Assembly (NCBI GenBank): GCA_938084175.1
Contig: CALKDR010000009.1
Coordinates: 1 to 43,696, forward strand
Origin: an uncultured Campylobacterales bacterium
GTDB lineage: Bacteria > Campylobacterota > Campylobacteria > Campylobacterales > Arcobacteraceae
DNA: 43,696 nt
Direction: 5' to 3'
Shown: one piece after another, positions 36,698 to 43,696 of the stretch
How the letters are laid out: the number at the start of each line of letters is the position of its first letter
How positions within the stretch are numbered: the first letter of the stretch is position 1
Notes under the pieces: generated by a model
Seen by the model: only the letters and a program-made list of their open reading frames with translations
Databases searched by the model: none
Told to the model about the DNA's origin: nothing
Translations under genes and position numbers: made by a program

Positions 36698-37441
36698 ATG
36701 AAAATACTATTTTCACCTAGTGAAGCAAAATACAAAGATGGTAGTGACAAAAAGTTTAATAAGAAAAGTTTTATTTTTCCGGAACTTTTTGAGCAAAGAT
36801 TGGAAATAATTGAAAAATATCAATCTTTTATAAATAATGCAAGTAATGAAGAAATTGCAAAGTTAATAGGTACAAAAAAACAAGATGTAATTGATTATTA
36901 TTCAAGTGATATTTTTGCACGTAATACAAAAAAAGTTATTCAAAGATATGATGGTGTTGCTTATGATTATTTGAAATATGAAGATTTATTAGAAAAAGAG
37001 AAAGAATATATTGATAAAAATGTGTTAATTTTCTCAAATCTTTTTGGTCCAATTCTTGCAGGAGATACAGGACTTCCAGATTATAAGTTAAAACAAGGCG
37101 AAAAATTAGAAGGATTAGCAGTTGAGCATTTTTATAAAGAACACTTTTCAAATGCCTTAGATGAATATTTAGAAGATGAAGATATTATAGATTTAAGAGC
37201 AGGCTTTTATGAAAAGTTTTACAAAATAAATAAACCTTACACTACAATGAAATTTATAAAAGATGGAAAAGTAGTTAGTCATTGGGCAAAAGCTTACAGA
37301 GGTATTATATTAAATACAATTTCTAGAAATAATATTAATTCTATTGACGAGTTAATGAATTTGGAAATAGATAATTTAAGTGTAAGTGAAATAAAAGTAC
37401 AAAAATTAAAAACAGAAATAATTTATAATATAAAAGCATAA
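36698..37441 (+). CDS. yaaA: Peroxide stress protein YaaA
   Basis: YaaA lowers intracellular free iron and limits Fenton damage under peroxide stress. The opening MKILFSPSEAK and the central YDGVAYDYLKYEDL, LFGPILAGDTGLPDYKLKQG and the late SHWAKAYRGIIL match the DUF328/YaaA family. At 247 residues it is typical. AAAGGA lies close upstream. It ends in a perfect terminator shared with tenA. Confidence 0.95.
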   Translation: MKILFSPSEAKYKDGSDKKFNKKSFIFPELFEQRLEIIEKYQSFINNASNEEIAKLIGTKKQDVIDYYSSDIFARNTKKVIQRYDGVAYDYLKYEDLLEKEKEYIDKNVLIFSNLFGPILAGDTGLPDYKLKQGEKLEGLAVEHFYKEHFSNALDEYLEDEDIIDLRAGFYEKFYKINKPYTTMKFIKDGKVVSHWAKAYRGIILNTISRNNINSIDELMNLEIDNLSVSEIKVQKLKTEIIYNIKA

Positions 37442-37461
37442 TCTTTAAAGATTATGCTTTT
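37432..37461. terminator. Bidirectional terminator between yaaA and tenA
   Basis: AAAAGCATAATCTTT and AAAGATTATGCTTTT are exact reverse complements with no spacer, a 30-base perfect palindrome. A-T tracts flank it on both strands, as expected of a terminator that serves both converging genes. It overlaps the last codons of yaaA. Confidence 0.88.
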
Positions 37462-37481
37462 ACACTTTTTACATTATCTTA

Positions 37482-38078
37482 CTAATATTTAAGAACTTGA
37501 TCGAAAAAGTCAATTTCTAATTCTATGGCTTTAGCAAATATTTCATTTAATTTTTGGATATCATAATTTATAAGTTCATCAACAAGTTTAGTACAAGCAT
37601 CACTAGATTTTTTATAATCATCATCTTGATACAATTTAATCCAATCTTCATAACGATTGTTTTCGCAAACTTCTAAGCTACTTATATAAACACCAAGTTC
37701 GTAATAACCTACTAAACAAGGAGCTATTGCTATTAATAGTTCTTCATATGTTCCATTATTTATAAGATTTTTTAAATATTGCGTATAATTTTTTGTAGCA
37801 ATGCTTGGGTTTATATCAGAAGTATCAGATTTAGTATGATGTTTTAACTCAATTCTCACACCTTCAATGATAGGTGTAAAACATTCTTTAGCATTTGGAA
37901 ATTGGGCTAATTTTTCAATTGCATCTAGGTATATAAGTAAATAATAATAATCCTGTTGTATATAATAATCAAAAGATCTTTGGCTTAATTCTTCTGATAC
38001 TAATTTATCAGCAAATTCGTGTTTTGTATATGTATTCCAAATATTTATATTTCTAGTTTTTAGTTTTTCAAATAACAC
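37482..38078 (-). CDS. tenA: TenA family aminopyrimidine hydrolase (thiaminase II)
   Basis: TenA hydrolyses aminomethyl-pyrimidines from degraded thiamine to HMP, so the pyrimidine can be reused. Active-site residues of the TenA-C class are present: D43 in YYIQQDYYYL, C121 in IAIAPCLVGYYELG and a C-terminal glutamate in AIELEIDFFDQ (E186 or E188). It has 198 residues and a GTG start with GGAG five bases upstream. It lies alone near MFS and RDD membrane genes. It pairs logically with the TPP-regulated transporter and with thiD2 in this window. Confidence 0.92.
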   Translation of the reverse strand: MLFEKLKTRNINIWNTYTKHEFADKLVSEELSQRSFDYYIQQDYYYLLIYLDAIEKLAQFPNAKECFTPIIEGVRIELKHHTKSDTSDINPSIATKNYTQYLKNLINNGTYEELLIAIAPCLVGYYELGVYISSLEVCENNRYEDWIKLYQDDDYKKSSDACTKLVDELINYDIQKLNEIFAKAIELEIDFFDQVLKY

Positions 38079-38121
38079 ATCTTCTCCAAATAGTTTTCAT
38101 AATTGTATCAAAAAAATCTGA

Positions 38122-39192
38122 TTAAAGTAAAAATAAAGACATAAGAGAAAAAATTGCAAATATAGCACTATACATAAATAAATATTGACCATAAGCCCAT
38201 CCTGCAAGTAAAGCACCAACAAATCCACCCAAGCCATAAGCTACCCCATACATAAATTGCTGTGCAAGTTTTTTATTATCATATAGTGAATATAAAAACA
38301 TGATAACAGTACTATGATATAGCCCAAATGAAAAAGCATGTAAACTTTGTGATATAAATGTCATAGTTAATGAATCTGGATATATGTATAATATTAACCA
38401 TCTAACTACTGTAATTCCCACACAAATTTTTATGATAGTTAATAGATTGTTTTTTAATAATGGACCTTGAAAATAAAGCATTATAATCTCACATATAACA
38501 CCAAAAGACCAAAGATAAGAAGTCATCTCTAAACTAATTCCATGTTCTGTTTCATAAATTGTAAAGAAGTTATAAAAACCACCAAAACTCATTTGCATGA
38601 AAAATAAACTTAACCAAAAAGGCCAGTATTTAAAAAAAGAAAAACTCTCATCTTCAATATTTTTTACATTTGTAACATCATTTTTTACTAAAAGTAATGC
38701 AAATATTACAGTTAATACATTTGCACACAAGTAATAATTTAGAGCAATTTTTGGTTCACTTAAAAACTTTGCAAGTATTAAAGATACTAACATAAAACCA
38801 ATTGAACCAAATAATCGTGACTTTCCATATTTATCTTTACCAAGATTTTTAATTGCAGTTACATCTAAAAACGGTAGTATTAAAGAAAGACAAACACCAA
38901 GAACCGCATTATTTAGCATAAAAGCATAAAGGTTTTCAATTGTAAAATAAAATAAAGATGAAGTTAATATTGATAAATATAATGCTGTTTTAAAAACAGT
39001 TTGATTTAATTCGACATGTTTTAAAAATAAAAAGGGTGTAGCAAATCGCATTAATGGAGCAAGAGCAAAAACAATTCCAATTTCAAAAGCATTGTAACCA
39101 ATATCATGTAATACTTTTGGCATAAAAATTACATATACACCAACAGCAGCAAAGTAAAAAAAGTAAAATGCAGATAGATTAAAAAATAGCAT
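38122..39192 (-). CDS. MFS transporter (HcaT/phenyl propionate type)
   Basis: A 356-residue, 11-12 helix major-facilitator protein of the MFS_1-like branch (HcaT, nucleoside permease relatives). YFFYFAAVGVYVIFMPKVLHDIGYNAFEIGIVFALAPLMRFATPF and GKSRLFGSIGFMLVS are typical of this group. The substrate cannot be read. Its ATG overlaps the RDD gene stop by one base, and it precedes tenA on the same strand with a 43-base gap, so it may belong to the same transcript and could carry a pyrimidine; that is speculation. Confidence 0.85.
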   Translation of the reverse strand: MLFFNLSAFYFFYFAAVGVYVIFMPKVLHDIGYNAFEIGIVFALAPLMRFATPFLFLKHVELNQTVFKTALYLSILTSSLFYFTIENLYAFMLNNAVLGVCLSLILPFLDVTAIKNLGKDKYGKSRLFGSIGFMLVSLILAKFLSEPKIALNYYLCANVLTVIFALLLVKNDVTNVKNIEDESFSFFKYWPFWLSLFFMQMSFGGFYNFFTIYETEHGISLEMTSYLWSFGVICEIIMLYFQGPLLKNNLLTIIKICVGITVVRWLILYIYPDSLTMTFISQSLHAFSFGLYHSTVIMFLYSLYDNKKLAQQFMYGVAYGLGGFVGALLAGWAYGQYLFMYSAIFAIFSLMSLFLL

Positions 39193-39671
39193 TATTCAGG
39201 AACAATGATAGTATTAGAGACTAAATCCTGAAATGTCTTTTTGTCTTTTCTAAAAAAAGCTAAGAAAAGTAAGAAAAATGAAACAACTGCAAACAGTGTC
39301 GCCACATATCTTATTAGTGATTGAATTAATGATATTCTATTTTTACTTCCTGCATCAACTATTTTTAGCTGATATGCTTTAAGTCCAGGAGTCTGATTTT
39401 TCACAAACCAAAAGAATATAATTAAAAGTAGATGAGCAATAAGTATTATTCCCCAACCTTTTAATCTATTTTCAGAAAATTCCTCACCACTACCCATAAT
39501 AAGATAAATAACAATATAAAATATTGGAGTGGTAATTAGGAATGTATCTGTTAAAAAAGCTCTTAACCTTGATGATAGAGAAGATGATTCCATTTGAACC
39601 TTCTGTTTTTTAATAGGAGCTGCTTCTTTATTTTTACTTCTATTATTTTTTGTATCTCTCCATCTAGCCAT
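39192..39671 (-). CDS. RDD family membrane protein
   Basis: A 159-residue protein with a basic N-terminal 35 residues and three membrane helices. SSRLRAFLTDTFLITTPIFYIVIYL carries the R and D of the RDD signature, followed by TPGLKAYQLKIVD and an LIRYVATLFAVVSFFLLFLAFF helix. RDD proteins may exchange sodium for protons, but many are of unknown function. It overlaps MFS by one base and is five bases after pyrE, so it continues that operon. Confidence 0.9.
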   Translation of the reverse strand: MARWRDTKNNRSKNKEAAPIKKQKVQMESSSLSSRLRAFLTDTFLITTPIFYIVIYLIMGSGEEFSENRLKGWGIILIAHLLLIIFFWFVKNQTPGLKAYQLKIVDAGSKNRISLIQSLIRYVATLFAVVSFFLLFLAFFRKDKKTFQDLVSNTIIVPE

Positions 39672-39676
39672 TTAGC

Positions 39677-40288
39677 TTAGTTACCTCTTGAACCTGGTTT
39701 ATAAGCTATACTTCCATCTTTACATAATGGGCAATCTTCAGGTGAATACATTTCAAATGTAAAATCATCTAGTGCAAAAAGTGGTTTATCTAAAGGAAGT
39801 TTACAACTTTCTTTGTTTTCTAAATCACTTCCTTCTCTTGAACAAAAACCTCTATTAGCAAGTGCTGCATATGCTACAATATTTCCACCATCAGCTTCAA
39901 CTTGATGTGCTGCTTCAAGAGCAGATCCACCAGTTGTGATTATATCTTCACAAATTACATAGTTTTCACCTTCTGTAACTTCAAAACCACGTCTAATAGT
40001 CATTTCACCATCAACTCTTTCTGCAAAAATAAATCTTACATCAAGTGCAGTTGCAAGTGCAAAACCAGCAATTAAACCACCAAGTGCAGGTGAACATACA
40101 GCATCAACTTTGATACCAGATTCTTTAATTTGTTTAGCTAATTCTTCTGCTAAAAGTTTTGCAGTCTTAGGGTCTTCTAAAACTTTTGCTGATTGTAAAT
40201 AAAATCCAGAGTGATTTCCAGAACTTAACTTGAAGTGACCTTCTAATAACGCTTGAGCGTCTTTATATATTTGAGCTACGTTCATCAT
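39677..40288 (-). CDS. pyrE: Orotate phosphoribosyltransferase
   Basis: PyrE joins orotate to PRPP giving OMP in pyrimidine synthesis. The PRPP loop is [17 protein letters not shown] near residue 112, with [18 protein letters not shown] near 20. At 203 residues it fits the long form, with a C-terminal Cys-bearing extension CPLCKDGS. The start overlaps the frr stop by one base; both ATG codons 1 and 2 are possible. It is third in a frr-pyrE-RDD-MFS run. Confidence 0.97.
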   Translation of the reverse strand: MMNVAQIYKDAQALLEGHFKLSSGNHSGFYLQSAKVLEDPKTAKLLAEELAKQIKESGIKVDAVCSPALGGLIAGFALATALDVRFIFAERVDGEMTIRRGFEVTEGENYVICEDIITTGGSALEAAHQVEADGGNIVAYAALANRGFCSREGSDLENKESCKLPLDKPLFALDDFTFEMYSPEDCPLCKDGSIAYKPGSRGN

Positions 40289-40845
40289 TAAACCGTTAAA
40301 ATTTCTTGTTCTTTTGCTTTAAAAGTACTATCTGCTTTTGCTACATAAGAATCTGTGATTTTTTGAATATCATCTTGAGCTCTTTTACTCTCATCATCAC
40401 TAATTTCTTTATCTTTATGTAAAACTTTTATTTTATCATTTGCAGTTTTTCTAATATTTCTGATTGCAACTTTTGCATTATCAGTCATTACTTTAGCACC
40501 TTTAGCACTAATTTTTCTTTGATCAACTGTCATTGGCGGAAAGAATAATTTGATTAATTCACCGTCATTATTTGGATTAACACCAATATTAGCATTTTGA
40601 ATTGCTTTTTCAATATCACCTAAAAGGTTTTTTTCCCATGGATTAATTACAATAGTTGTAGCATCTGCTGCTAATACAGAACCAACTTGATTTAAATCTG
40701 TTGGAGTTCCATAATAATCAATTTTAATACCATCTAATACAGTAGTTGTAACCTTCCCAGTTCTTAGTGTCTTATAATCTCTTTTTAAAGCCTCAATAGA
40801 CTTTTCCATATGATCTTTAGTTTCAGCATTTAGCTCTTCTAACAT
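40288..40845 (-). CDS. frr: Ribosome recycling factor
   Basis: RRF splits the post-termination ribosome with EF-G. The 185-residue protein shows the two-domain RRF pattern: [45 protein letters not shown], then [32 protein letters not shown] and [29 protein letters not shown] lies just before the ATG. It heads the pyrE run. Confidence 0.99.
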   Translation of the reverse strand: MLEELNAETKDHMEKSIEALKRDYKTLRTGKVTTTVLDGIKIDYYGTPTDLNQVGSVLAADATTIVINPWEKNLLGDIEKAIQNANIGVNPNNDGELIKLFFPPMTVDQRKISAKGAKVMTDNAKVAIRNIRKTANDKIKVLHKDKEISDDESKRAQDDIQKITDSYVAKADSTFKAKEQEILTV

Positions 40846-41015
40846 TAATTCTCCTTTATGTTATAAATTAAGTTTTGAAATTTCTTATTAGTCAGTGCAT
40901 TAAGCAACTGTTTATTTAATTTGATGGACATTATACCATTTTTAACTTTAGATATTTAGAATTGTAATAGGTAAAAAATTGCATTAACTAATAAGTGTTA
41001 TTTAGTAATACAAAG

Positions 41016-41047
41016 AAGTTAAAAATAGTTTATATTTTTAACTTTTT
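41016..41047. terminator. Terminator downstream of secG
   Basis: AAGTTAAAAATA and TATTTTTAACTT form a perfect 12-bp stem with a five-base loop, ending 8-11 bases from the secG stop. T residues follow on the plus strand; on the minus strand CTTCTTTG follows. The rest of 40846-41054 shows nothing I can name. Confidence 0.7.
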
Positions 41048-41054
41048 ATTTAAA

Positions 41055-41411
41055 TTATTTAGCTGCAGGTACACTTGGTACTGGAGCAGAAGTAGGAGCT
41101 GCTGGAGCTGCTTGTTGTGTTACAGGAATAGGAGTCGATGGAATTAATGTTTCTGTTTTAACATTATCAATAGCACTCTCATTTCTTTCTTGGTTATATA
41201 AATACCCTAATGTAACTGTGTTAATAACAAAGATTAAACCCAAGGCCATTGTAGCTTTAGTTAAAAAATTAGCAGGTCCTTTCGCACCGAATAACGATTC
41301 ATTACTTCCACTGTAAGCTCCAAGACCAATGCTTGTACTTTTTTGAAGTAAGATCACTATTGTTAATATAATTGCTAAAGCAAATTGTACTATTAGAAGT
41401 GTAGATGTCAT
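41055..41411 (-). CDS. secG: Preprotein translocase subunit SecG
   Basis: SecG aids SecYE-mediated protein export. Two membrane helices flank the conserved SIGLGAYSGSNESLFGAKGPANFLTKATM loop, the diagnostic block of SecG. The 118-residue protein has a proline- and alanine-rich C-terminal tail (TPIPVTQQAAPAAPTSAPVP), as is common in Campylobacterota. It lies just before frr on the same strand with a 209-base gap and own transcription likely. Confidence 0.96.
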   Translation of the reverse strand: MTSTLLIVQFALAIILTIVILLQKSTSIGLGAYSGSNESLFGAKGPANFLTKATMALGLIFVINTVTLGYLYNQERNESAIDNVKTETLIPSTPIPVTQQAAPAAPTSAPVPSVPAAK

Positions 41412-41516
41412 TATCTATTTCCTTTTTGAAAAATGGGTTGTATTTTATCTAAAACTTATTAAGAAAAAGTTAAAATATTATTATACTAGAATCCAAGACT
41501 ATAATAAAGAGTAAAA

Positions 41517-42212
41517 TTGTCAATAAAAAACGAATTTTCAAAACATGCAAATGAATACAATAATCACAATATTATTCAACAAATTATTGCGAAATCACTA
41601 ATTAGAGAATTAAAAAATAAACCAAAAAAAATATTAGAATTAGGTTGTGGTTCTGGGCAAATTTTTAATCACATAAATTGGCCAATTGACTTTTACAAAG
41701 CAATAGATTTTTCTGCTGAAATGTGTGAACTTCATCCTAAACATAGCAATATTGAAGTTAAATGCTTTGACTTTGATACAAAAGAATTTTTAAATGAAAT
41801 AAAGGATGATTCTTATGATTTAGTACTTTCTTCTTCATCTTTACAATGGTCAAAAAATTTAGATAAAATAATAAAAAATCTTTCATTTATTACAAAAGAA
41901 ATAAATGCAGTTTTATTTACTTCAAACACATTTAAATCAATTCAAAATATAACAAATACAAAATCTCCAATTTTGTGTGAAAGTGAAATTAAAAAAGCTT
42001 TTTCTCACTATTATACTTGTGAGTTTGAGACAATTATGTATAAATTAGAATTTGAAAATAAAAAAGATCTCTTTAACTATATTAAAAATTCAGGGGTAAG
42101 CGGTGGATCAAAAATATTAGATTTTAAAAATGCTAAAAAATTATATAAAGAGTATAAGTTGAATTATTTGGAATTTGAAGTAATCTTTGTTAAGACTGTT
42201 TCTAAAGTATAA
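41517..42212 (+). CDS. BioC-like malonyl-ACP methyltransferase
   Basis: A 231-residue SAM-dependent methyltransferase. Motif I is KKILELGCGSGQIF near residue 37, the acidic loop is KAIDFSAEM, and YDLVLSSSSLQWSKNLDKI matches the BioC motif. BioC methylates malonyl-ACP to start the biotin pimeloyl arm. No other bio gene is visible, so the assignment rests on family resemblance; another class I methyltransferase is possible. The start is TTG after AAAGAG. Its last 49 bases overlap the convergent thiD2. Confidence 0.78.
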   Translation: MSIKNEFSKHANEYNNHNIIQQIIAKSLIRELKNKPKKILELGCGSGQIFNHINWPIDFYKAIDFSAEMCELHPKHSNIEVKCFDFDTKEFLNEIKDDSYDLVLSSSSLQWSKNLDKIIKNLSFITKEINAVLFTSNTFKSIQNITNTKSPILCESEIKKAFSHYYTCEFETIMYKLEFENKKDLFNYIKNSGVSGGSKILDFKNAKKLYKEYKLNYLEFEVIFVKTVSKV

Positions 42213-42568
42213 AGTTCATATCTAATATATTTAAAAGTTTCACTATCTTTTATTGAGATTAGTTTACAAAATTCTTCAAGTACACGAGAACTTTCTTGAG
42301 CTCTTTTAAAGTTTGCAACTAATATAGAGTATAAATCATCTCTATTTTGTTCGCTTTTAATTGATTCTCTTAATACATCATTATTAACATCTCTAGTTTC
42401 AAGCATTTCCTTATATATGTCAAGTCTTGCTAAATGTCGTAAGTTTTTCAATTTGAGTGATGTTTGTTTATCATTGTATACATATCTAAAAATATCTTCT
42501 ACTACTCGAATACCTTCTCGTAATCTATTTAAATTTGCATCTATTAGTCTTAGTTTATTTGATTCCAT
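42164..42568 (-). CDS. thiD2: Stand-alone ThiD2 (HMP-P kinase)
   Basis: A 134-residue protein matching the ThiD2 domain that elsewhere is fused to the N-terminus of thiamine-phosphate synthase. Signatures are LRLIDANLNRLREGIRVVEDIFRYV, LKNLRHLAR and ANFKRAQESSRVLEEFCKL. ThiD2 has been reported as a monofunctional kinase that phosphorylates HMP-P but not free HMP. Here it is a free-standing gene without ThiE. It lies 38 bases downstream of the Bax-inhibitor gene and overlaps bioC-like at the 3' ends. Confidence 0.88.
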   Translation of the reverse strand: MESNKLRLIDANLNRLREGIRVVEDIFRYVYNDKQTSLKLKNLRHLARLDIYKEMLETRDVNNDVLRESIKSEQNRDDLYSILVANFKRAQESSRVLEEFCKLISIKDSETFKYIRYELYTLETVLTKITSNSK

Positions 42569-42583
42569 GATAGTTAAAAAGTA

Positions 42584-42605
42584 ACTAACTCCAAAAGGAG
42601 TTAGT
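42584..42605 (-). terminator. Terminator after the Bax-inhibitor gene
   Basis: ACTAACTCC and GGAGTTAGT form a 9-bp stem with an AAAA loop. On the minus strand it is followed by TACTTTTT, just 16 bases before the thiD2 start. Confidence 0.72.
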
Positions 42606-42606
42606 C

Positions 42607-43305
42607 TTAGTCGTCGCTACTATTCATAATTCCTAAAATTTGTAATAATGAAATAAACAAATTAAAGAAATCTAAATATAATGATAACGCTGCTTCAACA
42701 GGTGAATCATATCCACCTCTAATTATTTGCTGTGTATCATATAAAATGAATGCAGAAAATAATAATGCACTTACACTTGCAATTCCTAATTGCATTAACG
42801 ATGATTGAATGAAGATATTAGAAATACCTGCAACAATTATGATAATTAAAGCAATCATTAAAAATTTACCCATTGAAGAGAAATCTCTTTTCGTAGTCAT
42901 TGCAAACATTGAAATCCCACCAAATGCTACAGATGTCATTAAAAATGCTTGTCCAACTATTGAAGCGCCACCAGGCATTGCGAAAATTGATGCTAATAAT
43001 GGAGCAATCATTAATCCTGTAATAAATGTTAAAGTAAATAAAGCTAATAAATTAATACCAGGTTTATGTTTTACTTTTGGTATAACAAACCATACCATTC
43101 CAATTACTGCTGCAAATAAAATCCATTTAACTGGACCCATTAATAAAGCAACAATCTCAAGTCCAATATAAGAACCTGCTGTTGCAGCTAATAATGACCC
43201 AGCAAATAATTGATATGTAGCTTTAAGAAAGCTCATTAACTGTACTTGCGAAGATTCTTGTGCATGCTCAGTAGAATTGTTTGATAAATAATCTCTATTA
43301 TACAT
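42607..43305 (-). CDS. Bax inhibitor-1/YccA family membrane protein
   Basis: A 232-residue seven-helix inner-membrane protein of the BI-1/UPF0005 family (YccA, YbhL type). A 25-residue polar N-terminus is followed by regular helices. The family segment SLYLDFFNLFISLLQILGIMNSSDD at the C-terminus and ILYDTQQIIRGG near residue 190 are diagnostic. YccA modulates FtsH; related proteins are calcium leak channels. AAAGGA precedes the ATG. It lies upstream of thiD2, separated by a hairpin. Confidence 0.94.
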   Translation of the reverse strand: MYNRDYLSNNSTEHAQESSQVQLMSFLKATYQLFAGSLLAATAGSYIGLEIVALLMGPVKWILFAAVIGMVWFVIPKVKHKPGINLLALFTLTFITGLMIAPLLASIFAMPGGASIVGQAFLMTSVAFGGISMFAMTTKRDFSSMGKFLMIALIIIIVAGISNIFIQSSLMQLGIASVSALLFSAFILYDTQQIIRGGYDSPVEAALSLYLDFFNLFISLLQILGIMNSSDD

Positions 43306-43552
43306 ATGTATATCCTTTTTTATTAATTGTATTTTAGTGCGTAATTTTATAATGTTAGACTTAATAACATCTTTAATAAGAACGTATATCTTTATTACAC
43401 ATACATATATTAAGATATAAAAGTAAATGAATAATTAATATGTATAACAAAAAGCCTTATCAAAATGTATATTCATGGTCTTTTACAATGTTTAACTAGC
43501 TTAAAATTAAAAACTTAATAAATTTCAAAATTTAAGCAAAAGATAAGCAATA

Positions 43553-43585
43553 CCCCTTGACAAAGGGGAAATAATCTCCTATAAT
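43553..43585 (+). promoter_or_regulatory. Strong rRNA-type promoter
   Basis: TTGACA (43557-43562) and TATAAT (43580-43585) match consensus perfectly with a 17-base spacer, the only such -35/-10 pair in this window. CCCCTT (43553-43558) and AAGGGG (43563-43568) are an inverted repeat straddling the -35 box. The rest of 43306-43552 is AT-rich with nothing else I can name. Confidence 0.85.
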
Positions 43586-43626
43586 TCCCGTCCAAATTAA
43601 GTGACACCAAGTGAAACTGAAATGGA

Positions 43627-43640
43627 TGATCTTTAACAAT
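43627..43640 (+). promoter_or_regulatory. boxA antitermination site of an rRNA leader
   Basis: TGATCTTTAACAAT closely matches boxA (TGCTCTTTAACAA) used by the NusB/NusE antitermination complex. A hairpin GTTTGTAAAG/CTTTATAAAC follows (43648-43671). With the promoter upstream, this marks the leader of a 16S rRNA gene that begins beyond the window. Confidence 0.85.
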
Positions 43641-43696
43641 GTAAAAAGTTTGTAAAGTAATCTTTATAAACTGAATATAATACTCTAAATAATCTA

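Noticed and set aside
42809-43171. Open frame of 120 codons on the plus strand
   Set aside because: It is antisense to the Bax-inhibitor gene, whose membrane family is certain; the frame is a shadow of that coding sequence.

Overview
The window is AT-rich (about 70 percent or more by eye), gene-dense and uses many TTG and GTG starts with AGGA or AAGGAG ribosome sites. Gene content and order point to Campylobacterota, most likely the Arcobacter group. The main pointers are ruvC | dnaA-dnaN-gyrB around a split replication origin, an FqrB-type flavoprotein, queF, a CymR-like Rrf2 regulator heading a sulfate-assimilation operon, and a stand-alone ThiD2. This assignment comes from protein families and layout, not from a database search. 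It is a chromosomal housekeeping region: I see no transposon, phage or CRISPR.

Layout. 1-2.3 kb: RluA-type pseudouridine synthase, a YqaA-like membrane protein and an EamA exporter. 2.35-2.53 kb: the SRP RNA with promoter and terminator. 2.5-5.0 kb: coiled-coil HTH protein, queF, an fqrB-like reductase and a small membrane protein. 5.3-10.9 kb: gyrB, dnaN, dnaA (minus) and ruvC (plus), with DnaA-box clusters on both sides of dnaA and a candidate DnaA-trio beside dnaN. 11-15.2 kb: purN, a periplasmic protein, a coiled-coil protein, a TRIC-type channel, glutaminase and an unknown membrane protein. 15.4-17.3 kb: typA. 17.35-19.25 kb: a 31-residue membrane peptide with a hairpin over its leader, a TPP riboswitch, the SSS-family transporter it controls, and a structured untranslated element. 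19.3-27.8 kb (minus): a nine-gene operon running metY, Rrf2 regulator, cysK, DUF2061, cysH, cysD, cysN, short sulfite reductase, cysteine-desulfurase-like protein. 28.1-32.3 kb: cupin, BaiN-type flavoprotein, ArsI-like lyase, DUF2237, NIF3-like protein, one secreted-protein gene broken by a single-base frameshift, and a small WYL-like protein. 32.4-37.4 kb: plsC, unknown, ung, a YgbA-type Cys-rich protein opposite a Crp/Fnr regulator, ComEA-like, YchJ-like and yaaA. 37.4-43.3 kb: tenA, MFS and RDD membrane proteins, pyrE, frr, secG, bioC-like, thiD2 and a Bax-inhibitor-1 protein. 43.55 kb to the end: a strong promoter and boxA leader reading out of the window, almost certainly into an rRNA operon.

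Themes. Three thiamine elements (TPP-riboswitch SSS transporter, TenA, stand-alone ThiD2) are scattered across the window. Together they suggest salvage of pyrimidine precursors feeding a monofunctional HMP-P kinase. The cys operon takes sulfate via APS to sulfide and then to cysteine and homocysteine, probably under its own Rrf2 repressor. Its sulfite reductase is unusually short, with an odd cysteine spacing. I found no clearly unprecedented multi-gene system. The best leads are the small-ORF and RNA structures flanking the thiamine-regulated transporter, the short sulfite reductase, the long perfect inverted repeats, and the origin architecture.
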